Origin: Tolypeutes matacus
Lineage: Eukaryota > Chordata > Mammalia > Cingulata > Chlamyphoridae
Length of the DNA stretch: 64,000 nt
Assembly: GCA_026826555.1 (NCBI GenBank)
Contig: JAKSZT010054568.1
Location: 10,318,085 to 10,382,084 of the forward strand
Reading direction: 5' to 3'
Shown here one piece after another: positions 33,471 through 45,299 of this stretch; position 1 is the stretch's first letter, and the number at the start of each line of letters is the position of its first letter. A model generated the notes under the pieces. That model did no database searches. It worked only from the letters and a program-made list of their open reading frames with translations, and was not told the DNA's origin. The position numbers were made by a program, and so were the translations under genes.

Positions 33471-34736
33471 GTTACTCAGTTAACACAAGGTAATAACTAC
33501 AATAACAGTGAATCTGCTGTAGTCGATGGTTACGCTCCTACCCCCCATATTTTTGTTCATTCCTCAATCCTGCGGGGTTTGGGATGATGTCCGCTCTGAC
33601 TGCCTCAGGCCGAGAAGGGATATGGGTGTTAGAGAGCAGAGGAATGGGATCGTTTTGCTTGCAGTTGAAGATACTCCGTGCTTTTGGGATGGGGCTGGCC
33701 CATCACCATTGTTTTGTTCATTGTCCAGGGCAGGCCCGAAGAACTGGAGAGGAGGAGTTGGCCACAAACACACTGGTCATCAGGGCTCCCCCAGCATGAG
33801 TCTCTGAGAAAAGTACTTAGCAGGCAAATGGAAAATTATAGGTTCAAATAAAAGGAGTCAAAGAATCATGATTAAGGGATTTATAAACGAGTATAACCAT
33901 GTTATATTGGGGAAATGCTTTTCATATATTCCCAGATAGAGCCCGCTGAGGGGGGTGTTGATTTCATGTGGCCATGCGGCTTGCCTATGATGTCTGAATG
34001 TCCCTGGGGCCCTCAGGAACACTTTTGTTTGAGACTTTGTTTACTGTGGCAGTTCATGAAGTCTGGCTGAGACCTACATAAGTGTAACTTCCAGAATGAT
34101 CTTCCGACTCACTTTGAAATCTCTTGGTCCTAAGAACTCTGTATTTAATTTAGTATCTCCCCCTTTTGCTCAAGGTCTTTCTCCAAATGCATGGCTGATT
34201 AATGCTTGGTAATAATCTCTTGGTGCCAGGGTAGCTTATCCCTGGAAGTCATGTCCCACGTTGGGGGGATGGTAGTGAGTTTATTTGCAGATTTGTCTTT
34301 GAGGGAAGCCACATTTGAGTAACAAAGAGGTTTTCTGGAGGTAACGCTCAGGCATTAATTATAATTAGGCTTAGTTTCATTATTACATAAATGAGGTTCA
34401 TAAGTACAAGCTTTAAGATTGAAGACTTGGCTTATTATAGCCTGATTTCTTTTATTAGGCAAGACTTATATATTCCACAGCTTTTGGGCATTCCCCAGGA
34501 GGGAGGTCCAATGTTTTCTTAGCTACCATGTAGACCTCTATCTATCCAGAAAACATGCCCATGGCAACAAGGACACATTTATATCCTATAGAAGTATGTA
34601 CCTCTTTAATGTTCAAGATTTTCAAGAGGCCCTGTCTGTCGAGACCCCTGACTGTGTCCCACTTTTACCTTCTTACTAGGGTTATGTTAATTGACAGAAC
34701 ATAATTTATATACTTGGCTTGCGTCTTGTGTAAAGT
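33471..34736. repeat. Unassigned block inside the L1-rich region
   Basis: A 1.3-kb block of normal base composition interrupting the antisense L1 material. Phrases such as gaagtcatgtcccacgttgg and gccatgcggcttgcctatga recall a repeat that I have seen in xenarthran sequence, possibly an L1 5' region or an endogenous-retrovirus-derived piece, but I cannot name it. Short frames on both strands (for example 33526-33807) lack any family resemblance. Confidence 0.45.
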
Positions 34737-34737
34737 T

Positions 34738-34864
34738 TCTCTCCCTCTCCCTCTCTCCCTCCCTCTCTCTCCCTCCCCCTCACTCCCTCCCCCTCACTCC
34801 CTCCCCCTCTCTCCCTCCCCCTCTCTCCCTCCCTCTCTCCTTGTCTCCCTCTTTCTCTCTCCCC
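34738..34864. repeat. Polypyrimidine (CT/CCCT)n tract
   Basis: About 127 bases of almost pure C and T (interrupted by a few A and G), made of ctccct and ccccctc units. A long homopurine-homopyrimidine tract with mirror-like stretches. Confidence 0.95.
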
Positions 34865-34979
34865 AAAGATGAAGCTTTGACCTGCTACTGGCTGCATGTA
34901 CTTCCAGAGAAGCTTTTAGAGTAAAACAGTATAACTGACAAGGAAATCTGGTTGTTTCTGTGGCATATGACATTTTTCT

Positions 34980-35450
34980 AAGGAAAAAAAAATGCAATAA
35001 TCCATACCCCCACACACACATTTTTGACACCTAACATTGGTGTGGTACCTCTGTTACAACTGAAGCAAGAATGTTAAAGTATTACTAACTATAGTCCATA
35101 TTTTGTTATAGGTGCATTTTCCCCATATACCACCCCACTAGCAACACCCTGTACTAGTGAACCTGTCTTTGTTATAGATCCTAAAAGAACATTCTTATAT
35201 TTGTATCTGTAACCACAATCCTTGGCCTCCATATGGCTCACTGTGCTGTACAACTCCGTGTTTTATGCTCTAGCTTTCCTTCTAGTAACATGTGACCCTT
35301 TCAACTATCTTCACACACACACACACACACCAGTGCTGTTAATTATACTCACCCTGTCCATTTCCAAACCATTGCAGTCGCCTAATTATAAATTTTGCAC
35401 AGATTAAGCATCAGTTCTGTATTCCCTACTCCCATTCTATCTCCTGATTA
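34980..35450 (-). mobile_element. L1 3' UTR of xenarthran type, antisense
   Basis: It has ataatccataccccca, cattggtgtggtacctctgt, tactaactatagtccatat and gctgtacaactccgtgt. It includes a (CA)n run at 35311-35331. Same type as 29915-30430. Confidence 0.6.
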
Positions 35451-36430
35451 TACCTCTGTGAGAGTTTTTCTTTACCCTTGAGGTTGCTTTAATGTTTATA
35501 GCATACATTTGTGACTTATCACAGTCTACATTCCAGTGGTATTTTACTACTTCATGTATAGTTTAAGTACTTTACAATAATGTGCTTCCATTTATACCAT
35601 CCTGCCCTTCATGCTATTATTTTCATACATTTATATATATATTAACCCCCAGTACATATTTTTTAAGCAACCATTTACCTCTTAAATAGTGTAAACTAAC
35701 AACAAAACTCTTATATATTTATGTAGTTATCATTCCCTAGGTTCTTCATTCTTTTCTGTAGTTCCATATTTCCGTTTGATATCAATTTCCTTTTGCATGA
35801 AAGACTTTCCTTAACATTTTTTTGTAATATGGGTCTGGTGAGTCTGAAAATGTCTTTATTTTGCTTCTGTTTTGAAAGATATTTTTTGCTGGGTATTCGT
35901 TTCTAGGTTGACAGCCTTCCCCTCCCCCCAACCCCATCCTTTAACAATGCCGCCCCACTCTTTTCTCAGTTGCATTTTTTCTGAAGAGAAATTTGTTGTC
36001 AACCTTATCCTTGTCACTTCATTTGAAACATATGTTTTTTCCTCTGGCTGCATTCATGATTTTTAAATTTATTACTGGTTTTGAGAAATTTGATTATGAT
36101 GAGTCTTGGTATAATTTTCTTCAGTTCTTGTTGGGGTTTTTGTTTAGTTTCTTGGATTTCAACAAATTTGGAAAGTTTTGAGCTTCATTTATTCCAGTAT
36201 TTTTCTGGATCGCCGACATCAGGTTCTCTAATTACACGTATGTTGGACCACTTGAAGTTGTTCCCCAGCTCACTCCTGCTATCTTCTCTGTAACTCTGTT
36301 TCATTTTTTCAAGTTCACTAATCTTCTGCAATGTCTAATGTGCTGTTAATTCTACTCAGTGTATTTTTAACACACAGCAGTTTTCATATATAGAAGTGTT
36401 ATTTTGTTCTTTCTATATCTTCCATATCTC
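35451..36430 (-). mobile_element. Old L1/HAL1-type 5' portion, antisense
   Basis: The plus strand shows gtaatatgggtctggtgagt, atattttttgctgggtattc, tcttggtataattttcttca and ttcaagttcactaatcttct, the antisense layout of old L1 or HAL1 elements. It is diverged and the family assignment (L1 or HAL1) is open. Confidence 0.7.
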
Positions 36431-38181
36431 TTTTTAGCTACTGTAGTGGCAACGTTGAGTAATTGTGACAGAAACTGTATGCCTGGAAGCCTAAAATGTT
36501 TGCTATCTTGCCCTTTTAAAAAAAAACTATCAAAGCTTGGTCTAAAACATCCTCTCTTTGGATCATTTGTGCAATTGCGGGAGAGAGAGAGAAGACACGC
36601 ATGCTAGCAGTCATCCCTTGCCTACTACGTGGTACACATGCTTTTGGCTTGAAATCCATGGTTTCTTCCTTTTCTTAATTCCTATGGTTGGTGTTAACTT
36701 CGTCCCTACTCCTTGTACTTTTCCCTTTTCTTTCCCTGTTTTCTTTCCTTTTTTCTTAGAGGCAGCATTTCATTCATTGAAGTCCTCCTCTGTGGCTGGT
36801 ACCATTCTTGGCTTGAGGAATAGCAGTGAAGAAAATGTTTCTTGTTTTCCTGAGCTGACATTCTAAATGGAAGTGGGTGGGCGGACAACCAACAACTAAA
36901 GAGCAGATGAGCCAGGGGATGTAGGAGTGTGATAAGTGTTGTAGAGACAGTAAGGGAGGGTGAATGATGTGGTTCCTTTAGGTGCAACAATCAGTTTAAA
37001 GCTATTTGGAGTTTATGCTATGGAATATCCCTCAATTTTCTTCTAGCATGTATTTCAGTTTTATCATGTTTGGAAAGCCTTTCTCTTTGGCTTGGTTCTA
37101 AATTCCTTGAGGGAATAGACCATATTATATTTTTCTCTTTTACACCAAAAAGGATTGAGCACATAGACAGCCCTCAGTAAGTACTTAGCTTATTTCTCTC
37201 CAGATCGTGTTTTGGAAAGTGAAGATATTTTTGCTGTCTCAGTGACTGTAGCACTAGCGGAGTGTTATAGTAATTGAAAAGGTGGCATGATGCTATGGAG
37301 ATGAAAAGGTAGCAAAAATAGATTTTATTTTAAGAAACATTTATTTTCTCATTCTCAGCACAGTGTATGTTTACTGCAGAAAATGTGTAAAATTCACAGG
37401 AGTTAAAAGAATAAAAGCTCCAATCCCCTACAATCTTCTTCCCTGAGATAGCCCTTGCTGTCATTTTGGCGGCCTTCTGGAAATAGATGTGTCTAACTGC
37501 AATGTGCAGCAAGCAGCTCTCCTATGGCCCAGTAGACGGTAGTTATCCAGCATCTCTGCTGTCGGCTTAGCAGGTATATAGGACTCTTCATTTTTGTACT
37601 CCTCTCCCCTTGCTGGGGATCCCTCATCCTCACTTCCCTTGGGTGGACCATTTAGGACTGCCTCTTCAGCCCTGCGTTCTCTTGTTTCCTGGTCACTTAG
37701 GTGTGGCCCTTTGGGCATCACCTCCACAAGCCCCACCCCGGTCTTCTCTCATAGGCCTATCTGTATTCGGTCCATGGGAAACACTAAGGCATCCTCCATC
37801 CTCAGTGAACGGGGCCTGTCCCAGAGCAGCCACCTCTCCTTCCCTCTGTGCAGTAGCTCATTAGCCTTTGGATGTCCCGGGTGTGTGTCAAGCCCCAGTG
37901 CCTTGTGCCTCTCAGGTTCACTCCTGCGTGGTACCCCTGGCTCCCTTTCGGTGGGCCTGAGGTGAGGCTGGACAGTGGTGGTGGAACAGGGACTTCACAG
38001 AATACTTTCTTCTGCACAGTTTGCCCTCTAATCTCCAGCGTTTTTATCAGTCTTCCCAGCTGCTTTAATAGGCTGGAGGCTGGTGGGCAGCTAGGGTTGA
38101 CCGGCTTTCTGGAGCGGGGGCACTGTGCCTCATTTTAGAATGTGACCCCTCTCGAGAAAGTTAGGATGAAACTGTCAGTGT

Positions 38182-38540
38182 AGGGAGTGGGTGTGGCTCA
38201 AGCAGTTGAGTGCCCGCCTTCCACATGGGAGGTCCCTGATTCGGTTCCTGGTGCCTCCTAAAGAAAAAAACAACCAATCAACGAGCAAAAACAACAAGCA
38301 GACAACAAGCAGAAATGATCAAAAACAACAACCAGACTACGAGCAAAAAACAAGCAAACAAACAAGCAAAAAAAAAAAAAAAACAACTAGCCAAAAGAAA
38401 TGAGCAAAGAAACAAGCAAATAGATGAAGGGGCCAACCCAGGAGCCAATGTGGCTTGGTGGTTGAGTTCTGGCCTTCCACATATGAGTTCCCGGGTTCAA
38501 TCCCCAGTCCTGGTACCTCAAAGACAAACAAACAAACAAA
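38182..38540 (+). mobile_element. DAS SINE dimer with long AC-rich linker
   Basis: The left unit (gggagtgggtgtggctcaag ...) and right unit (ggagccaatgtggcttggtg ...) are separated by about 150 bases of A/C-rich sequence (aacaag/caaaca-like) ending ccaacccagg. Imperfect target duplications flank it: aaactgtcagtgt (38169-38181) and aaactggcaatgt (from 38541), 11 of 13 identical. It ends about 180 bases before exon F. Confidence 0.85.
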
Positions 38541-38717
38541 AAACTGGCAATGTGGCTTATTCAAAAATTTTTGTTTCCTAATTTACTTTTAGTTTTTTTC
38601 ATTATTAGCAAAGATAGATTTTTTAAATTTATATTTTTATGTTTTATAGTTTTAAGCAGTCACATTAGCACTTATGAGAAAGCACGTTTTTGACTCTTGC
38701 CTTTTGTTTAACGCTAG

Positions 38718-38885
38718 GATGAAGTCAGCGCTCCAGGCAGCACTTCAGCGGACTTGCTGCAGTGGACCACTGCTACCACCATGAAAGTTCTTTCCAACAC
38801 AACGACCACCACCAAGGCTGTGCTGCAAGCCGTCAGAGACGGGCAGTGGTGGAAGAAGTCTTTAACTTACCTTCGACCCCTGCGA
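38718..38885 (+). CDS. NBAS: NBAS coding exon F (168 bp)
   Basis: The acceptor is gtttaacgctag and the donor is gtgagc. The exon is 56 codons, phase 0 at both ends. It opens with a Ser/Gly/Thr-rich linker (DEVSAPGSTSADLLQW), then MKVLSNTTTTTKAVLQAV, with five threonines in a row encoded by an ACN run, and DGQWWKKSLTYLRPL. The double tryptophan and the threonine run make this exon easy to recognise. The last codon before the donor is CGA (Arg); family members I remember have Gln here, which would be a single-base change. No other exon is needed between E and F to keep the family order. Confidence 0.95.
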
Positions 38886-41204
38886 GTGAGCAGTGCCCTT
38901 TATAAAAACAGATTTTCTGATTTATATCAATTCGTTAGCATTGCTCTTTAGTTTGCTCTGTTTTTACATTTTTGCATCTTACTCTTCTCTAGATTATTGA
39001 AATACTCTCTTAAGAAATCTGGGCCTCCCATCAGATAGGGAATGGTTAATCCCAAGGAGTACTTGCCGAGGCCGCTAATACAGCTTTAGCTGAGGTGTGG
39101 CTATATGTCACAATTAAAATTTTGTGAGACAAAAAGGAAAATGATTTATTAATATATACTTGCTTTTGTTAAATTCCTCCAGCCAGTAGTCCAGAAAGCC
39201 AGCTTGGGGCTCCCAGTGAAGAGTAGAGTTTAACGGGTCTATTCTGTTATGGAAGTAGAGGTCAGGGCAGGCAGGAGAGCAGTTGGCTTTTGCTTTCTGT
39301 GAGCTCGCTGTCTTTTGCTCCCTTGTTGCCTTCCCTGCATTCTCACACTGCATTCCTTTAGTGTTGAGACTGAGAAAGTGAGCTGGAGGGAAAAGACACA
39401 CCTGCCTGTTGATCAGTTCTCCCCAGCCTTGAGGCTCTCAGGCATTCATTCAGTGAGCAGGTACTTCGTGGTGATACTGTGCTGGCCCCTCCCCCAGGAA
39501 CTCTTATTCCAGAGGGGGACAGAGGCATGGACAGAGTGTTCAGAGGCGGCGGCAGTTGGTAAGGAGCACTATGCAGGAAGCTTAAGCAAGGGAAGGGCGA
39601 TGCTGGGGCAGTGCTCTGGTTTAGGTGGGAACGTCGGGTTTCTGCCCAGGAGCCTGATGGGGGCAGCTGGAACACGTGCACAGCCCTGTGAGGGGGCACG
39701 TGGGACTCCTCGATGGAACACGGCGTGGCTGGTGTGGTCAGAGCAGAGTGAACAGTGGGGACGGGGAGGGCGATGAGGCTGGAGAGATGGGGAGAGCCCA
39801 GTCGCATAAGGCCTTGGGGCAGTGGTGAGACCCCAGGCTCCATTCTGAGTAAGAGGGAAAGCCACTGGAGAATTTCACGCAGTGCATTGGTATCGCCGTT
39901 TGCTTTTAGGATCGTTCACCTGCTCTGTGGAGAGCTGCTTGCGGGACAGAGCTCTAGTGCCGCCCTCTGGATGAGAGCTGAGTGTGGTTTGGCAGGCGCC
40001 GGTAGCGTGGAGGGCATGGGGAGGGCTGGGCTGTGGGTGTATTTTGTTGACCTGCTGGTGGACTGGATGTGGGTGTGCTGGAACGAGGGCAACTCAGGGT
40101 GAGCCAAGGGTGCGCTAGGACCCCGAGCAGCTGGGCGAGGGGCGACTCCGGGGACCGAGCTGCTCTGTGCTTGGCTTTGGCGTGGTCTGTCTCCTGTCAC
40201 TGCGCGTATCACACTGGATTAGGATTATGGTTATTCTTCTGTCTTACCTGTTGAGCTTTGAACTCTCTAAGGACTTATGTCTTAGGTAAAGGGTCGAACA
40301 ACTGTGACTAATATATAGGGTTTAATAAACTTTTATTAAAGCGATAACTTTTATCATCATTGGCTGCTGCGGCTTCATTATTTCTCCAGCTATGCTTGGC
40401 ATAAAGTACTCAGTAAACTTTGGAGGATTGGGTGAATGTCTTTTACTTGGGTCTTCAAGTAAAGAGCTTTACAGTCTATTTGAGGAGAGCAAAACATAAA
40501 GATATTTAAGCATACTAGGGATACTAAAGTATTTGCTATCGAGGAATGCACAGGGCAAGTCTTGAAGGCATTTGTGGGGTGGTAGATGTGGAGAGGTGGG
40601 ATCATGGGAAGGGGCACAAGCCCTGCGTCTTGCCTCGACCTGGAACGGTCTCAGCAGGGTAGGTCTGCCCTGGCCTGGGGAGGTGGGGTTGGCCCAGGCC
40701 ACCAGCGTGGGCAGTACCTTGGGGCGGGAGAGGGCGGTGAGGAGGTAGGTCGCCTAAGTGGAGAGTTTGTGAACAAGACTAGCAAAGAGGACATTCTGAG
40801 ACATATTTGGGGCTAGACTGTGAGATTGGGGAGCGCCTTTATTGCAGTCCTGTGTGGTTTACATTTTATGCTGTCGGCTGCTTGCCTCGTTCGGAGCTGC
40901 CACAGAGGTTTGAGCCAGGAACAGCATGTGCAAAACGAAGTTTTAAGATGATGACATTGGCTGTCAGGTAGAGAACGCTCCTTGTGCATAGTAACAGCGA
41001 CTGCTTCCATGTTCCCGAAAGCTCCACAGGGTGGACTTGGCGGGCTGTGCTCAGAAGCTCCTCACTGTTCCCTGGGCTCTGCTGGGAATCGGGGCCATTC
41101 CGACACTTTCTCTCTCTTTGGGGCTTAGAAAGCGCACTGATCTGTGATCGACTTTTTTTCCATTCTTTTTTTTAATCCCCTGCTCTTAACTTTGCTCTGT
41201 TTAG
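38886..41204 (+). other. NBAS intron F-G (2,319 bp)
   Basis: 39400-39950 and 40440-40950 look like fragments of an old GA-rich interspersed repeat (phrases such as ataaggccttggggcagtgg and agggaaagccactggagaat), a class common in mammalian introns that I cannot name with confidence. Long overlapping open frames there on both strands reflect GC-rich, stop-poor sequence. No second gene is supported. Confidence 0.6.
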
Positions 41205-41318
41205 GGGCAAGAATTTGGTGGTGCCTATCAAATAGGAACCGTGGCCAGTGAAGACGTGGAAAAGCAAGGCTGCCATCCCTTTTATGAATCTGTCATCTCC
41301 CATTCCTGCGTCACTGCG
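41205..41318 (+). CDS. NBAS: NBAS coding exon G (114 bp)
   Basis: The acceptor is ttgctctgtttag and the donor is gtaagg. This is the third exon of exactly 114 bp in the window, here phase 0 at both ends. The translation runs GQEFGGAYQIGTVASEDV, EKQGCHPFYESVIS and then HSCVTA. The last six residues and the start of exon H look like the least conserved part of the window compared with the NBAS sequence I remember, suggesting an exposed loop. Confidence 0.95.
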
Positions 41319-41583
41319 GTAAGGACGATGTGCCCGAGGACACAGAGCCAGCCGTCATGCTCCGTGGGCCTTCTAGTAGACGCAAAACTAACATTTTCCA
41401 GAAATGTACATTCACTTTTTTCTTGCTTATGTGATATTATTTTGCGTTCATTATGATGTTTCTTAAGATTAAAATATTTAAAATTTTGTGTGAAATAGCA
41501 CCCTTCAGTAAGTGAGAGGTTGTTCAAGTCCCTGATGACATGTATGCCCCTCTGCTAAGTGGTGCCATCGCCTCTTTGTGTAG
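41319..41583 (+). other. NBAS intron G-H (265 bp)
   Basis: The shortest intron in the window, GT-AG, without an identified repeat. Confidence 0.9.
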
Positions 41584-41704
41584 TCGGGAGTGACCTATGA
41601 CACCTGTCAGCACGTCCCAGCGGAGAGCTTTGCGGAAGTGTTGCTGAGAACTGGAAAGCTGGCAGAAACAAAAACTGACGGAGAAGTGTTTCCAACAACA
41701 GAAG
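41584..41704 (+). CDS. NBAS: NBAS coding exon H (121 bp)
   Basis: The acceptor is cctctttgtgtag and the donor is gtaaga. It is separated from exon G by only 265 bp, the shortest intron in the window. It enters in phase 0 and leaves in phase 1. The translation contains SGVTYDTCQHVPA, ESFAEVLLRTGKLAE and GEVFPTTE. The ESFAEVLLRTGKL helix is a clear NBAS signature. The next 10.5 kb is intron. Confidence 0.95.
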
Positions 41705-43529
41705 GTAAGAAAGCAGATCCTAGCTACTTGGCAGTGTGTAACCCACATAAGGAGAGTAACTGTAATAAGAATGCGTGAGTGAGCGGGAGTTAGGGGAAAA
41801 TAATAACTTTTTCAGTAATTTTGAATCACTTAACTTGGCATAATCATTCATGTGTTCATTCATTTGCTTATTTTTAAAAAATTTATTGAGCACCTACTGT
41901 TTTCCTGGTATTTACTAATACTGAGGATTTAAAAGGGTAGATAAGATACAAAGATAAGATCCTGTAAAGTGATTCTCTTAATGAATAGAGTAAAGTGTCA
42001 GGAAATATTCATTTCTTTCCTGCTTTGTTAAGTGTCTGCCTCATAGATTGTAGATGATGTAGCATTTTTAAGGATTTTCTGTGTGGTGGCGTATCTTGCC
42101 GTGCAGAATTTCTTGAAAGGAAATGTATGCAAATTTACCCAATACAACTTTCATTTTGTACTTTCTTTCTCTTTAAGCTCCTTACTTCTTTTCAGGTTCC
42201 AGGCACTTTTCCCATTTCCTTTCAGTTCTTTTCCTCCCTCTTTTCTTTGCCATCTTCAGTGACTTCCTCATGCTTCCAAGGCTGCTGGGGCTCCCATCTT
42301 CTGTGTATTGTTCTGGCATCAGTAAATCAGGAACAGGGATGGGGCGGGAGGGAAGAACAGCTTCCACGTAGACGTTCTGTTCCCCCTGCTCAGGACCGTG
42401 AGCCTGGCCAGCACCACCTTCAGCCAAGCACGTTGCTGTGTGGAATAAAGTTTGGGTTAACTTACGGGGGAAAAGGGGAAAATATATATGGAACCAGACT
42501 GACATTTCCCCCCATACCTGGTGCTATGACCTATTTTTAGATAGTTTTTTCTTTAGGTCAATATTTATATTGGGAAGAAGAGAGGCAAATATCACTTCCC
42601 TACCCAGTATATAGGCCCCTTGAATACTAGGTTTTCATTAATTACACCACCCCCCCTTTTTTTTCCATTCAGAGATACATGGTTTCCCATGTTATTTTTG
42701 AATTTAAGGTATTATCTCACAGTTGATGGGTACATGTATTGTTTCTTTTTTCTCTAAAAAGCTGTTATTAGATTCATGGTACATCTTATAGTTGATGGTG
42801 AATATATATATATGAAGAGTATTGTTGAATTAATGTTCTCTCTTTTAATTATTTTTATTCCCTTTCTTCTTACTATTCTTTTGTTTTTTATTGGCTTAAT
42901 TGATTATGGATTAAATTAGGATTGATTATCAGGATAGTTTGTACTGGTAGAATCTGAGACCTTAAGAAAATACTAGATTAGATGTGGGAGTAGCAACTGT
43001 TGATTGGCATCGAAAGAGGGTGAAATAATAATCAAGAAGTTTGCAAAATTGGTTCATACAATATTTCCATTCATTATTTAGTTTGTGACTATGAGTACCT
43101 TTGATACAGGAGTTCACACAGAGGCAAGATATCGGAACGACATAGTAAAAGTCTGTAAGATGGATGCCTGTTGGGGTAGACTCTCTTAAACTGACTCCTC
43201 GGTTTATTAAGGCTTCCCAGAACAGGGTTTGGAGATAGTTGAAGAGTACTTGACCATAAGGCCTTTTCAGGTCACAGATGTCCGGGTTATTAGGCCTCCT
43301 CTTTTCATGGGGTCTTTAGAGTACTTGGCCATCTTTGTTGTAGTTGGGAACTAAATGGTGAGGCATTAAAATGATCTGGAAACACAAAGAATTCTAGTAC
43401 CTGGTAGAAGGATGTATATGGGCAAGCCATGAAGAAATGACACGACTTTAGACAAGGCAAGGAATGCAGGACCTTTGTGCTAAGTAAAACATTTTGAACC
43501 TTCTGTGGAAACCTCTTGGGGATTTCAAG

Positions 43530-43640
43530 CAGAAGAATCTTATTCAGTTTTTCTTTGCTTCAGTTTCCTTACCTGTAAAATGAGCCTAACAATTTGTATG
43601 TTTCATCACTGGACTGATCCTCTGATTACATCATGATGGG
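43530..43640 (+). repeat. MIR-like remnant (short)
   Basis: It contains gcttcagtttccttacctgt followed by aaaatgagcctaacaat, the best-conserved part of MIR. Ends are approximate. Confidence 0.6.
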
Positions 43641-45299
43641 CTCCCTCTCTTGGACCTTTGCTTCGACTAGTCCCCTGTTCTGCATTGTCTTCTTGCTACC
43701 ACCTTGCACTTATGTCAATCCAATTCAGATTTCTCCTTGTTGAATTCCAGTAATTCTCCATCCTGATTGCATATTAAAATCACTTAGATAAATATTTCTC
43801 GCCTCTACAACCTGAAGATCAAACCCCAAGTGCCATATCTCTTTCTAACACTTTTTCCCCCACAGCTGGGGAGTGCTGTCTACGTGGTAAAATACACCTC
43901 TTCTCACTGATGAGCAGAAATTCCATGTGTGTGTTCTAGTCATCGTGCTAGGGACTTGGGCGCATGCTCTTTGCCAACCCGAATTCCAGTTTCCAGAGAG
44001 CGTGCCTGTGAGAGGTTAGCAGGAGTGCAGGGATGCTCCTGTGTATGTGTTTCTTCAAATTGTCTTTTCTAACCACCAGACTTTAATATTCCACCAAGGA
44101 AAAGAATCCAAGTAGATTAGATAATAAAAAAGTTATTTCAAAAATTGTTCAACTGAATGGGAAAATCATTTCAGAGCACCTACTGTATTTATTAAGAATG
44201 ACATTTTTATATACATATAGGTAATTTTAACAATAATCATACTTGTATTTATGTTTGGGCTTATAATTTATGAGCATGTTCATATACAGTCATATTTGAT
44301 ATCTCTCAATAATGCTAATATAGCTGGAACATCTATCTTTGACTATTTTATAATATCAGATATTTGTCAGAAACTCCACAGACTTGAAGAATACCATACA
44401 TTAAATGACCCAGGCTTTTTTGAAATCATGGTAAAAATGTGATGCCTGACTTTGGTTCAGAAGTGGTTCATAATACAGCTAAACTTGCCAACTTGATCCT
44501 ATTTTTAGAACTTTTAAATAAAGTTGATGAGAAGATTTTTATAGAGACTAGCTGAAGGAAATCGATCATTATTTATTTAGCTGAATGATTGATTTAATGA
44601 CTGTTATTTCTGAATCAATAATATGGGCAGCTTTCCTGTAAATTTAGTTCTGGAATTCCATGTATCATAGAGTACTTTCTGGAGGCATTTATTTTGCACA
44701 GAATTCGTGCTTCGATACTTGGGCATAGATTTCATATGATTGTGGCTGTATGACTTGTTTAGAAAATGCATCGTGCTCGAGGATTGAGAACCAGCATTGC
44801 AGATTAGATTCAGACACATTGCTAATTGTAGGGCAGGTCTTATTTTCCTTTTTTAAAATGTATTTTAAATGGTCTTGTAAAATCACAGTGACTCAGTCTG
44901 CAACCAGCAGGGCTTTCTGGTAGACTCTAGGGAAACCTGTGTGGTCAGGCTACTTCACCTGCTCTCTGATAATTTTATCATATGTTGCTTCAAATCGTCC
45001 ACAGATTCAAAGACTGGGGACTTTCCTGTGTCTGGGATTTGATTTCCACTTTGCAAGAGTCCTTGATTCTCAATGAGGGGTGCCAAGAAAGATTTGATCT
45101 GCGGGGGGTGGGGACCGATGCACCTGCTCTCCGTTTCCGTCAGCAGTCCCGCTCCTGGTTGGCCGCTAGCACTCGGATCCAGGCACTGGAGTTGCAGCGA
45201 CTGAGCTGTGAGCCTCGATCATTGCTGGGAGAAAAAGAGGCTACGAGATAACTGCAATGGCAGCTTTTGATGATGGGAAGAGGTTGGATCCCTTTCCTC

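Larger units (their letters stand above)
15980..38717 (+). other. NBAS intron E-F (22,738 bp)
   Basis: The largest intron in the window and the main host of repeats. 16.0-17.5 kb: no repeat that I can assign. 17.5-19.1 kb: MaLR-like LTRs, an L1 fragment, a DAS SINE, and the gap-containing minisatellite. 19.3-20.6 kb: L2 remnants and an L1 3' end. 20.6-22.4 kb: AT-rich, unassigned, with a possible L2-like piece near 22210-22330. 22.5-23.5 kb: sense L1. 23.7-24.9 kb: L2. 25.7 kb: an AGG tract. 26.2 kb: a DAS dimer. 26.4-28.0 kb: unassigned. 28.1-36.4 kb: LTR and an antisense L1-rich block. 36.6-38.1 kb: weak L2/L3-like pieces (36760-36980). 38.2-38.5 kb: a DAS dimer. Confidence 0.8.

Noticed and set aside
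34738..34864. Possible CRISPR-like or satellite array
   Set aside because: It is a low-complexity CT tract without spacers; CRISPR is not expected in a mammalian genome.
39315..39865. Overlapping open frames of 98 to 161 codons on both strands
   Set aside because: GC-rich, stop-poor old repeat sequence; the overlapping frames contradict each other and none resembles a known protein.
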